Position numbers and translations under genes: made by a program
NCBI RefSeq assembly: GCF_002234675.1
Contig: NC_019859.2
Span: 248,001-312,000 of the forward strand
Length of the DNA: 64,000 nucleotides
Reading direction: 5' to 3'
Source of the DNA: Oryzias latipes
Lineage: Eukaryota > Chordata > Actinopteri > Beloniformes > Adrianichthyidae
Shown: positions 31,341 to 44,400 of the stretch, piece by piece
Numbering within the stretch: position 1 is the first letter of the stretch
How the letters are laid out: every line of letters starts with the position of its first letter
The notes under the pieces: model-generated
Databases searched by the model: none
What the model saw: only the letters and a program-made list of their open reading frames with translations
Told to the model about the DNA's origin: nothing

Positions 31341-32235
31341 GGAGGGCTTGTCCAGTTTTGGTTCTGGTGGGTCACTTGCCATACTGTAACACTCTTCAAT
31401 TTCTCAAAGTATTACACACAACAAACAAACAAAAACAAAAAAACCACAACCAAAATGACTCAAGTGTTTTTAAACAGTCTCAGGTATTCAACCCCACACA
31501 AGCTTCCCCAGTTTTTTTACCCAATACACCTCAGTTATTTTATATTAGTTCGTTATTTACAAAGTCACCAAAGTCACCGCCTATCTTGGCGTCCTGACCT
31601 CCATATGAAATCGGAGATCCAAACGACCCACGGGATGTCGATGTTCCGTCCGTAGAATGAACGTACGTGGCTTACCGGCTCTGTACACCGTTGATATGGT
31701 TTTCAGTCATTCCAAGCATGTGGAGGTCTCACCCGATTGCAGGAATAAATCCCCGAAAATTCCACCGATGCGGTTGGACTTCTCTCCGACGTCACGGTAA
31801 TCCTCTGCATGTACGTGTCCTGCGGCTGTCAACTCTCTGTCTTTCCGCTTCACCTCCTCTTAATTTGTGTTTCACCTGGTCCCAGGAAGTCCCCAGGTAG
31901 CCATATTTGTAGTCCAGAGTCTCCTGATCATGTAGTTTCCATACCCCTGTTATCCAACATAAACTCCAAACGAAATAAACATATAGCCAGGACCATATTA
32001 ACCAGGGTTAACACAGGAAAGTCAATACTGAATTTTCTCTTTTTTTTTCAGTAAATAGACAACTCCAAATATATATTTACATATGTGGCAATGCTACAAT
32101 ACCTCCTGTCTCCTCAGCTGCCTTTTGGCACCAGCAGATGGATCTCACCGTTAGTTTTTTAGACCGGTTCCACACACCTGACTGCCCCAGGAAGTCGTGT
32201 CAGTCTCTGGTTCTGAAGTGTGCTCTCTTTTACAG
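31341..32235. other. upstream of calpain 2 exon 1, nothing recognised
   Basis: No gene seen. It would be the end of intron 1 if the non-coding exon at 28965 is real. It ends in a pyrimidine-rich acceptor. Confidence 0.4.
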
Positions 32236-32245
32236 GTTGGATCAA

Positions 32246-32479
32246 ATGGTTGGCGGTGTGTCGGAGCGGATCCAGAGGGATCGGGAACGGGCCGGGGGCT
32301 TGGTCCACCAGGCCTCTTGCTACCTAAACCAGGACTTTCAGGGTCTGAAGGCAGTGTGTCTGCAAAACCGCCGCCTTTTTGAAGACCCCCTTTTTCCTGC
32401 AGAACCAGCGTCTCTGGGGTTTAAAGAACTCGGACCTTTGTCTGCTAAGGCAAAAGGAGTGGAATGGAAGAGACCCACG
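32246..32479 (+). CDS. calpain 2 exon 1
   Basis: 78 codons, containing [35 protein letters not shown] and ending VEWKRPT before GTGAGA. An acceptor lies ten bases before the ATG. Confidence 0.92.
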
Positions 32480-35400
32480 GTGAGACCTAGAACCCAGCAG
32501 AACCTCAACAGGTCCTCTCAGAGGTGGATCCCACAGAACTTTGAACTCATATACCAGAACTCAGAACCCCGCCCCCACCCCACCCCACCCCTCAGGTTTC
32601 CCTCAAACCCAGTTCTGTGACTGGCTGAGCCACAATCTACTTCCTAGAGTTCAGCTTGCTGTCATGTGGCTGGTTACATTGTGTCACGCCTGTCTCTGAT
32701 TGGTTGTTGCAGGAGCTGGCAGCAGACCCTCGTTTCATTGTGGGCGGGGCCACCAGGACAGACATCTGTCAAGGAGCACTGGGTAAGTTCACTGGTCACA
32801 TGATTCCTTCTAACACAGTTAAGCTCCACCCCTCTTTCACACCTTTAGAGGTTCCTCATTATGACGCCCCGCCCCTTAGGCAGTGATGTTGCTGTGCCCT
32901 TTGTCTTACTCTGTGGTGCTGTTCTGCCCCAACCTTTTTTTAAACATCTTCTTGATAATTCTGTTTTTTCATGATATTTTTTCTGTAATCAAGTTATAAC
33001 TGACCAATCAAATGTGTCAGTAAAAGTAGGCGGAGTCTGCTGGACCCCATGCCCAACGTTCAAAGGGTTTGATTGACAGATTCTCCTGAGGCCTTTTTTT
33101 TTAACTTGTCCTGTCCAACAGCTAGGCGGGCAGATGAGAGCTGAGGGCCTCTTGGGTTGGACATATTTTACTTTAACAAGAGGGGTTATTAATCTTCAGA
33201 CAAACCAAAGGTATGTCTGAATAAACCCCTTTTGGAATTGAGGCCAAACTTTATTCATTTCAATCATATCTGAAAATCTTTGGTGTTGGACCGGACGGAA
33301 AAGGAAAGAAGAGAAGAAGAGAGAGGGACGTTAGAGGAGGGGGGGGGGGTAGGAGGGTGATCATAGGGGGGGATAAGACCATGAAGCAGCATAAAGCAAC
33401 AAGTTTACTGGATGTTTCTCATTACGGTAAGGTTCAAATATAATACAGGTCTATAAGGGCGGGGCCTGTCCACACACACACTCAGATGTTATAAACACAC
33501 CTGCTAGCTGCAAAAATGTCCACATGTCAACATGTACACAAAACAGATAGTGTTCACACACGCCCACTTATGCCTTCAAACCAACTAGTGTGAAATATTT
33601 CATTCATTCAACCACACAAACTCATAGTGCAAAGGTGAGCTAACACCTGTGCTCAGGTGAGTGTTTATGTTCTTCTAAAATGGATGGTGGAATGTGAAAA
33701 GAAGGAGGGAGAGTGCCCAGCCACCCCCACACCAAGACCCCCACCGCAGCAGCCAGAAGCCCCCAACGCCACACGGCAGCAGATAGAAAACAACCGCCCC
33801 CTGGGTCAGGGCCAACAGGACTGTCACAGGGGCCCCCAGAGCCAGAGAGCAGGGAGGCATGGGGGGACAGAGAGTGCAGCTCCAGCCCAACCAGGAAAGC
33901 AGCCCCCCCACCACACTGGGAGGGCCCAACGCAGGGCCCCGCCCCAGAAGAGCGCCCACAGCCCCAGACGAGCACATCATCAACACCCAGGAGTTCTGGG
34001 CATCCCCCCACCCCAACCCCAGGTACAAGCCAGGACCCCCCAAGGGAGACCCGCTCCAGGCAGCCACCCACCCGGCCCACGGTTGGTCCAGGAAGGAGCA
34101 AGGCAGGGGCCAGCTGCCCCCGCCCACAACACTTCCACAAGAAGTGTTGTAAACATGGCCCCACCAGGCTCACCCACAGTTGGAAATTTGGCGAGGCCCA
34201 GCGCTCAGGGACAAGGGGCAGAACCCCCACCACAGGGACACCCCCCAGCTCAGGTGTGATGTGATCCCCGGTTCTTGGACTTGCCAGAAAGCTCAGGGAT
34301 CCCCCTCCCTGCATGGAGAGAGGACTGCCGGGCTCAGGAAACCAGCACCCAGGCGACACGGCCGCCGTTGCCAAGGGCCCAGTACCCCCTACCAGGGATG
34401 GGGTAGGGGACAGATGGTCCGAGGTCCCACCATCCTTGTCAAATGCATGTGTGTGTTTGTGAGGGTGTGTGTGTGCATGTGTGTGTGTTTATGCTGGAGT
34501 GTTTATTTTGAGGGTTGAAGGGTGTGTGTACTAAGGGGGTGCAGTTAAAGTTTGCAGGTAGGGCACTGAGGGGACATCTCCTGATTACCAACAGTGATGT
34601 CCAAGCACTCGGGGTGTGGCCTTCCAACAAGCTGGATGCTGATTGGTGAGAGCGGTTGCCATAGAAACGATGAGAGATTCAGACCACTGACAACATCTGG
34701 CTCCAAACAGCAGCATCTGTATCATAAGAAGATGAATTGACTTTCTTTGGTTGGAGCTGAAAGTAAACCATTTTCTGTGGATGACGTCATAATGACTCGG
34801 TCCAGTTCTGGTGCTGGTTATGATTGGTCCAAATGTGAGGTTTCAAAACCCAGACCAACATCTACTGGAGACTAANNNNNNNNNNNNNNNNNNNNNNNNN
34901 NNNNNNNNNNNNNNNNNNNNNNNNNNNNNNNNNNNNNNNNNNNNNNNNNNNNNNNNNNNNNNNNNNNNNNNNNNNNNNNNNNNNNNNNNNNNNNNNNNNN
35001 NNNNNNNNNNNNNNNNNNNNNNNNNNNNNNNNNNNNNNNNNNNNNNNNNNNNNNNNNNNNNNNNNNNNNNNNNNNNNNNNNNNNNNNNNNNNNNNNNNNN
35101 NNNNNNNNNNNNNNNNNNNNNNNNNNNNNNNNNNNNNNNNNNNNNNNNNNNNNNNNNNNNNNNNNNNNNNNNNNNNNNNNNNNNNNNNNNNNNNNNNNNN
35201 NNNNNNNNNNNNNNNNNNNNNNNNNNNNNNNNNNNNNNNNNNNNNNNNNNNNNNNNNNNNNNNNNNNNNNNNNNNNNNNNNNNNNNNNNNNNNNNNNNNN
35301 NNNNNNNNNNNNNNNNNNNNNNNNNNNNNNNNNNNNNNNNNNNNNNNNNNNNNNNNNNNNNNNNNNNNNNNNNNNNNNNNNNNNNNNNNNNNNNNNNNNN

Positions 35401-38400
35401 NNNNNNNNNNNNNNNNNNNNNNNNNNNNNNNNNNNNNNNNNNNNNNNNNNNNNNNNNNNNNNNNNNNNNNNNNNNNNNNNNNNNNNNNNNNNNNNNNNNN
35501 NNNNNNNNNNNNNNNNNNNNNNNNNNNNNNNNNNNNNNNNNNNNNNNNNNNNNNNNNNNNNNNNNNNNNNNNNNNNNNNNNNNNNNNNNNNNNNNNNNNN
35601 NNNNNNNNNNNNNNNNNNNNNNNNNNNNNNNNNNNNNNNNNNNNNNNNNNNNNNNNNNNNNNNNNNNNNNNNNNNNNNNNNNNNNNNNNNNNNNNNNNNN
35701 NNNNNNNNNNNNNNNNNNNNNNNNNNNNNNNNNNNNNNNNNNNNNNNNNNNNNNNNNNNNNNNNNNNNNNNNNNNNNNNNNNNNNNNNNNNNNNNNNNNN
35801 NNNNNNNNNNNNNNNNNNNNNNNNNNNNNNNNNNNNNNNNNNNNNNNNNNNNNNNNNNNNNNNNNNNNNNNNNNNTCCATCCATCCATCACCCATCCATC
35901 CATCCATCCATCATCCATCCATCATCCGTCATCCATCCATCATTCATCCATCCATCATCCAACCATCATCCATCATCCATCTATCCATCCATCATCCATC
36001 TATCCATCATCCATCCATCATCCATCTATCCATCTATCCATCATCCATCTATCCATCATCCATCCATCATCCCTCCATCCATCATCCATCCATCATCCAT
36101 CTATCCATCATCCATCTATCATCCATCTATCCATCATCCATCCATCATCCATCCATCCATCCATCCATCATCCAACCAACATCCATCATTCATCCATCCA
36201 TCCATCCATCATCCATTCATCCATTCATCCATTCATCCATCATCCATCCATCCATCCATCCATCATTCACCCATCCATCCATCCATCATCCATCCATCCA
36301 TCCATCAATCCATCATCCATTCATCCGTCATCCATCCATGCATTCATCCATCATCCATCCATCATCCATCATCCATCCATCCATCCATCATCCATCCATC
36401 CATCCATCCATCCATCATCCAACCAACATCCATCATTCATCCATCCATCCATCATCCATCCATCATCGATTCATCCATTCATCCATCATCCATCATCCAT
36501 CCATCCATCCATCCATCCATCCATCCATCCATCATTCACCCATCCATCCATCCATCATCCATCCATCCATCCATCATTCACCCATCCATCCATCCATCAT
36601 CCATCTATCCATCATCCATCCATCCATCCATCCATCCATCATTCATCCATCCATTATCCATCCATCCATCCATCCATCATCCATCCATCATCCATCATCC
36701 ATCATCCATCCATCCATCATCCAACCAACATCCATCATCCATCTATACATCATCCATCATCCATCTATCCATCATCCATCTATCCATCCATCATCCATCT
36801 ATCCATCCATCCATCCATCAAACATCCATCATTCATCCATCCATCCATCATCCATCCATCATCCATTCATCAATTCATCCATCATCCATCCATCCATCCA
36901 TCCATCCATCCATCTATCCATCCATCATTCATCCATCCATCCATCATCCATCTATCCATCATCCATTCATCCATCATCCATTCATCCATTCATCCATCAT
37001 CCATCCATCCATCCATCCATCTATCCATCCATCATTCATCCATCCATCCATCATCCATCTATCCATCATTCATCCATCCATCATCCATCCATCCATCCAT
37101 CCATCCATCCATCATCCATCCATCATCCATCATCCATCATCCAACCAACATCCAGCATCCATCTATACATCATCCATCATCCATCTATCCATCATCCATC
37201 ATCCATCTATCCATCCATCATCCATCTATACATCCATCCATCAAACATCCATCATTCATCCATCCATCCATCATCCATCCATCATCCATTCATCCATTCA
37301 TCCATCATCCATCCATCCATCCATCCATCTATCCATCCATCATTCATCCATCCATCATCCATCATCCATCTATCCATCCATCATTCATCTATCCATCCAT
37401 CCATCATCCATCTATCCATCATCCATCCATCCATCCATCCATCCATCCATCCATCCATCATCCATTCATCCATCATCCATCCATCATCCAACCATCATCC
37501 ATCATCCATCCATCCATCAACCATCCATCCATCCATCCTTACATCATCCATCCATTATCCATCCATCCATCATCCAACCAACATCCATCATCCATCTATC
37601 CATCATCCATTATCCATCTATCCATCATCTATCCATCATCCATCTATCCATCCATCATCCATCCATCCATCATCCAACCAACATCCATCATCCATCTATC
37701 CATCTATCTATCATCCATCTATCCATCATCCATCCATCCATCCATCCATCATCCATCCAACCATCCAACCATCCAACCATCCAACCAACATCCATCATCC
37801 ATCTATCTATGCATCCATCATCCATCTATCCATCCATCATCCATCCAACCATCCAACCATCCAACCAACATCCATCATCCATCTATCCATCATCCATCCA
37901 TCATCCATCATCCATCTATCCATCCATCCATCCATCATCCATCATCCATCCATCCATCCACCATCCATCCATCCATCATCCAACCAACATCCATCATTCA
38001 TCCATCCATCCATCATCCATTCATCCATTCATCCATTCATCCAGCATCCATCCATCCATCCTTCATCCAACCAACATCCATCATCCATCTATCCATCATC
38101 CATTCATCCATTCAACCATCATCCATCCATCCATCCATGCATCCATCCATCATCCATCCATCCATCCATCATCCAACCAACATCCATCATCCATCTATCC
38201 ATCATCCATCCATGCATCCATCCATCATCCATCTATCCATCCATCCATCTTCCATCTATCCATCATCCATCCATCCATCCATCCATCATCCATTCATCCA
38301 TCATCCATCCATCCTTCCATGCATCCATCCATCATCCATCCATCCATCCATCATCCATCCATCCATCCATCATCCATCCATCATCCATCCATCCGTCATC

Positions 38401-41400
38401 CAACCAACATCCATCATCCATCTATCCATCATCCATCTATCCATCATCCATCCATCATCCATCTATCCATCCATCCATCATCCATCATCCATCATCCATC
38501 CATCCATCATCCATCCATCATCCATCCATCCATCATCCAACCAAAATCCATCATCCATCTATCCATCATCCATCTATCCATCATCCATCATCCATCCATC
38601 CATCCATCATCTATCCATCATCCATCCATCCATGCATCATCCATCCATCCATCATCCATCCAACCAACATCCATCATCCATCTATCCATCATCCATTTAT
38701 CATCCATCTATCCTTCCATCCATCCATCATCCAACCATCATCCATCATCCATCTATCCATCATCCATCATCCATCCATCCATCCATCATCCATCATCCAT
38801 CTATCCATCCATCCATCCATCATCCATCATCCATCCAACCAACATCCATCATCCATCTATTCATCATCCATTTATCATCCATCTATCCTTCCATCCATCC
38901 ATCATCCAACCAACATCCATCATCCATCTATCCATCATCCATCATCCATCCATCATCCATCATCCATCTATTCATCATCCATCCATCCATCCATCTATCC
39001 ATCCATCCATCCATCATCCATCATCCATCCAACCAACATCCATCATCCATCTATTCATCATCCATTTATCATCCATCTATCCTTCCATCCATCCATCATC
39101 CAACCAACATCCATCATCCATCTATCTATCATCCATCTATCCATCATCCATCCATGCATCCATCCATCATCCATCTATCCATCCATCCATCTTCCATCTA
39201 TCCATCATCCATCCATCCATCCATCCATCATCCATTCATCCATCATCCATCCATCCTTCCATGCATCCATCCATCATCCATCCATCCATCCATCACCCAT
39301 CCATCCATCATCCATCCATCCATCCATCCATCATCCATCCATCATCCGTCATCCATCCATCATTCATCCATCCATCATCCAACCATCATCCATCATCCAT
39401 CTATCCATCCATCATCCATCTATCCATCATCCATCCATCATCCATCTATCCATCATCCATCTATCCATCATCCATTCATCCATTCAACCATCATCCATCC
39501 ATCCATCCATGCATCCATCCATCATCCATCCATCATCCATCCATCCATCATCCAACCAACATCCATCATCCATCTATCCATCATCCTTCCATGCATCCAT
39601 CCATCATCCATCTATCCATCCATCCATCTTCCATCTATCCATCATCCATCCATCCATCCATCCATCCATCATCCATTCATCCATCATCCATCCATCCTTC
39701 CATGCATCCATCCATCATCCATCCATCCATCCATCATCCATCCATCATCCATCCATCCGTCATCCAACCAACATCCATCATCCATCATCCATTCATCCAT
39801 TCAACCATCATCCATCCATCCATCCATGCATCCATCCATCATCCATCCATCATCCATCCATCCATCATCCAACCAACATCCATCATCCATCTATCCATCA
39901 TCCTTCCATGCATCCATCCATCATCCATCTATCCATCCATCCATCTTCCATCTATCCATCATCCATCCATCCATCCATCCATCCATCATCCATTCATCCA
40001 TCATCCATCCATCCTTCCATGCATCCATCCATCATCCATCCATCCATCCATCATCCATCCATCATCCATCCATCCGTCATCCAACCAACATCCATCATCC
40101 ATCTATCCATCATCCATCTATCCATCATCCATCCATCATCCATCTATCCATCCATCCATCATCCATCCATCCATCATCCATCCATCATCCATCCATCCAT
40201 CATCCAACCAAAATTCATCATCCATCTATCCATCATCCATCTATCCATCATCCATCATCCATCCATCCATCCATCCATCATCTATCCATCATCCATCCAT
40301 CCATCCATCCATCATCTATCCATCATCCATCCATCCATCCATCATCCATCATCCATCCATCCATCATCCATCCAACCAACATCCATCATCCATCTATCCA
40401 TCATCCATTTATCATCCATCTATCCTTCCATCCATCCATCATCCAACCATCATCCATCATCCATCTATCCATCATCCATCATCCATCCATCCATCCATCA
40501 TCCATCCATCATCCATCCATCCATCCATCATCCATCATCCATCCAACCAACATCCATCATCCATCTATTCATCATCCATTTATCATCCATCTATCCTTCC
40601 ATCCATCCATCATCCAACCAACATCCATCATCCATGTATCTATCATCCATCTATCCATCATCCATCATCCATCCAACCAACATCCATCCATCCATCCATC
40701 CATCATCCATTCATCCATCATCCATCCATCCTTCCATGCATCCATCCATCATCCATCCATCCATCCATCATCCATCCATCATCCATCCATCCGTCATCCA
40801 ACCAACATCCATCATCCATCATCCATTCATCCATTCAACCATCATCCATCCATCCATCCATGCATCCATCCATCATCCATCCATCATCCATCCATCCATC
40901 ATCCAACCAACATCCATCATCCATCTATCCATCATCCTTCCATGCATCCATCCATCATCCATCTATCCATCCATCCATCTTCCATCTATCCATCATCCAT
41001 CCATCCATCCATCCATCATCCATTCATCCATCATCCATCCATCCTTCCATGCATCCATCCATCATCCATCCATCCATCCATCATCCATCCATCATCCATC
41101 CATCCGTCATCCAACCAACATCCATCATCCATCTATCCATCATCCATCTATCCATCATCCATCCATCATCCATCTATCCATCCATCCATCATCCATCCAT
41201 CCATCATCCATCCATCATCCATCCATCCATCATCCAACCAAAATTCATCATCCATCTATCCATCATCCATCTATCCATCAGCCATCATCCATCCATCCAT
41301 CCATCCATCATCTATCCATCATCCATCCATCCATCCATCCATCATCTATCCATCATCCATCCATCCATCCATCATCCATCATCCATCCATCCATCATCCA

Positions 41401-44400
41401 TCCAACCAACATCCATCATCCATCTATCCATCATCCATTTATCATCCATCTATCCTTCCATCCATCCATCATCCAACCATCATCCATCATCCATCTATCC
41501 ATCATCCATCATCCATCCATCCATCCATCATCCATCCATCATCCATCCATCCATCCATCATCCATCATCCATCCAACCAACATCCATCATCCATCTATTC
41601 ATCATCCATTTATCATCCATCTATCCTTCCATCCATCCATCATCCAACCAACATCCATCATCCATGTATCTATCATCCATCTATCCATCATCCATCCATG
41701 CATCCATCCATCATCCATCTATCCATCCATCCATCTTCCATCTATCCATCATCCATCATCCATCCATCCATCATCCATCTATCATCCATCTATCCATCAT
41801 CCATCCATCATCCATCTATCCATCCATCCATCCATCCATACCTAACTGTGACTGAGCATCTACAATCTGCCGTTGTTTCGTTTGAGTTGTGTTCTTTTAT
41901 TCCTCATCCACCTCTTCAGTTACGCTGGTTTTGTGTTGCAGACAAAGATCTGCAGACTGATGGCTTCAGCTTGGAGTCCTGCAGAGCTATGGTCAGCCTC
42001 ATGGATGTATCCTGTCTCATGTTCTTGAGAATCTATTTGAGTTTCATTCAGTTTTATTAATACAGCCCAATATTACAACACAGTTGTTTCAACAGGCTTC
42101 ACTAAATCTACAAAACATGATATCAGATCTAAAATACAAAAGCTGATCACTACAATAAACTAAACTGGACATCCCCGCCCTCCTTCTCTGTGAGGAAAAA
42201 CTCCTAAAAAAACGGATTCCGGAAAAAACGAAGAAACCTCAGGGGTGTCCACATGAAGGAGGGATCCTCCCCCAGGACGGACAGGCGATTTACCAGAACT
42301 CTTAGAGAAGAATTAACTTATCTAAATCTACAACTACATATATAAAGTCCAGCAGACGAGCTTCATCCAGCCGTGGTTGTGGGGACAGTCGGGGGGCGAG
42401 TCGAGCCGGAGACAGGAACCACAGCCAGGTGTAGGAGCAGGAGCAGAGACGAGGTACACGGTCAGGAACTGGAGCACGGATGAACCAACTGGAGTCTGGA
42501 AGCACTCCCACTCCCCAGGAGGGGAGAGGAAAAGAGGGACAATACATGAATCACTGTACCAAACAGAGGCATGGAGAACTAAATGATGAATAATGATCAA
42601 GAATAGAGGAGAGGAAGGGTAGAAGTAGAAGAGAAAAGAGGACAGAACCCCAGTGCACCATAGTTACCCCAGCTTCAACTTCTAGCAGCCTTTTAAAACA
42701 AATAGTTATTGTTATTAAGTTTAATTTCAACACATTAAGTTAAATAATCTCTGAATACTAACTAGTCTGACAATAAGCCTGTCCACAGAGGAATGTTTTC
42801 AGTCTAACTTTGAATGTAGAAACTGAGTCGGCCTCTCTTCCATGAGCTGGGAGTTTATTCCATAAAACAGGGGCTTGGTGGCTAAACGCTCTACCTCCAA
42901 CCGTACTTTTACTAATTCTAGGAACCACAAGCAGTCCTGCATTTAGTGAGTGAAGTGTTCTGATTGGATGGTAAGGGACTATGAGGTCCTTAATATAGGA
43001 CGGGGCCATTCCATGTAAGGCCTTCTAGGTTAACAGATGCAGATCTGTACTTTATTTTTTCACTGAGCCCGTTTGAAGCTTAACTGGACCTCAGAAAGAT
43101 GGGAGTGCTCGGCTTGGCTTGCTGGAGTTTCAAATCCTCTGGAACCACATCAGAAAGTGGCTGGTAGGTCAAAGCTTGGTCCAAAGTGACTCTAAGTGTG
43201 GTTGTATGTGATACTGGACCTGAACCGAGCGGTTTCTGAGCTCCAGAGTTCTGCTCTTGTCCAACCTAGAACCTTGTGGATCTTTCATTGTAGTTCTTTT
43301 TTGGTTTTAGGGAATTTTCAGGGAGTTTGACCTGGATAAGTCTGGCTGCATGAACTCCTATGAAATGCGCTTGGCTCTGGAAAACGGCGGTAGGTTCTGT
43401 TGTGCTATCTTTTTATCATTCAAGCCCACTGTGTGCGATGGTTCTGACAGGGACTGGTTCTGTTCACAGGGTTTAAACTAAATAACAAGTTGTACCAGAT
43501 GCTGGTCGCTCGATATGCTGACAATGAGACCATCGACTTTGACAACTTCATCTGCTGCCTGGTTAAACTGGTGGCCATGTTTAGTATGTGCACGCTCGTC
43601 TGAACATGCACAATGCCCTGAAGGGTGGTTCTGGAATGATGTGGTGTCTGTGTCTCCATCAGAGACCTTCCAGGGACTGGACCGAGACGGGACAGGAACC
43701 GTGGAGCTGAACATGCTGCAGGTAGCTGAAGATAACAAACCCGCTAACCGGTTCATGGAAACAGGCGGTAAAACCAGCTGGTTACAGTCTGTCCTCACAA
43801 CCAGGGGAGCAGGGTCACGTTCCAACCAATAACTTCTTCTCATCAACAATTCGACTTTACTTGATATAACAACAATAGTCATTTCAATGGATAGAGGCAG
43901 AGAACAAAACTCACACAGCCAGATGTGTGATGACTGGAGGGGAGACCTACTACTGAAAACTAACTTAACTTTTATTCCATCTTTTAGGAAAAACAGCTGC
44001 AGCTTCCAGCTTTTTCTGCTGCAATCATCACAAAAATGCCTGTGAGATCATGGAGGGACTGTAGATCAATACAAACTATAGAGTTTCTCCTTTTTTAATT
44101 TTTGGATGCCGGTGTGCTGCGGGATTATTGTCAAGGATAAAATGTGGCTTGACTCAGACTTTTTTGAGCCACGGCACACTTTAACTCTGACAAAAATCCC
44201 GCGGCACACCAGCATCCAAAAAAAAAAAAAAAAATCATAAATTCATGGTCTGTATTGATCGACAGCGCCCCCCCCGCGCAATCTCACGTGGATTTTTGTG
44301 ATAATTGTGGCAGAAAAAGCAGGAAGTTGCGGCTGTTTTTTTCTAAGAGATGAACCACCAGCTAAAGACGAGCTTTAGCTGGTATTTTTGTTAGAACTGA

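Noticed and set aside
33640..34374. 244-codon minus-strand frame and its + strand partners
   Set aside because: Inverted copy of the same LINE tail; same composition artefact.
34811..42060. Three overlapping open frames of 1300-2344 codons rich in Ser-Ile-His-Pro
   Set aside because: They are translations of the ATCC satellite, which has no stop codons in the forward frames, and one runs through the N gap. No protein domain, no splice logic.
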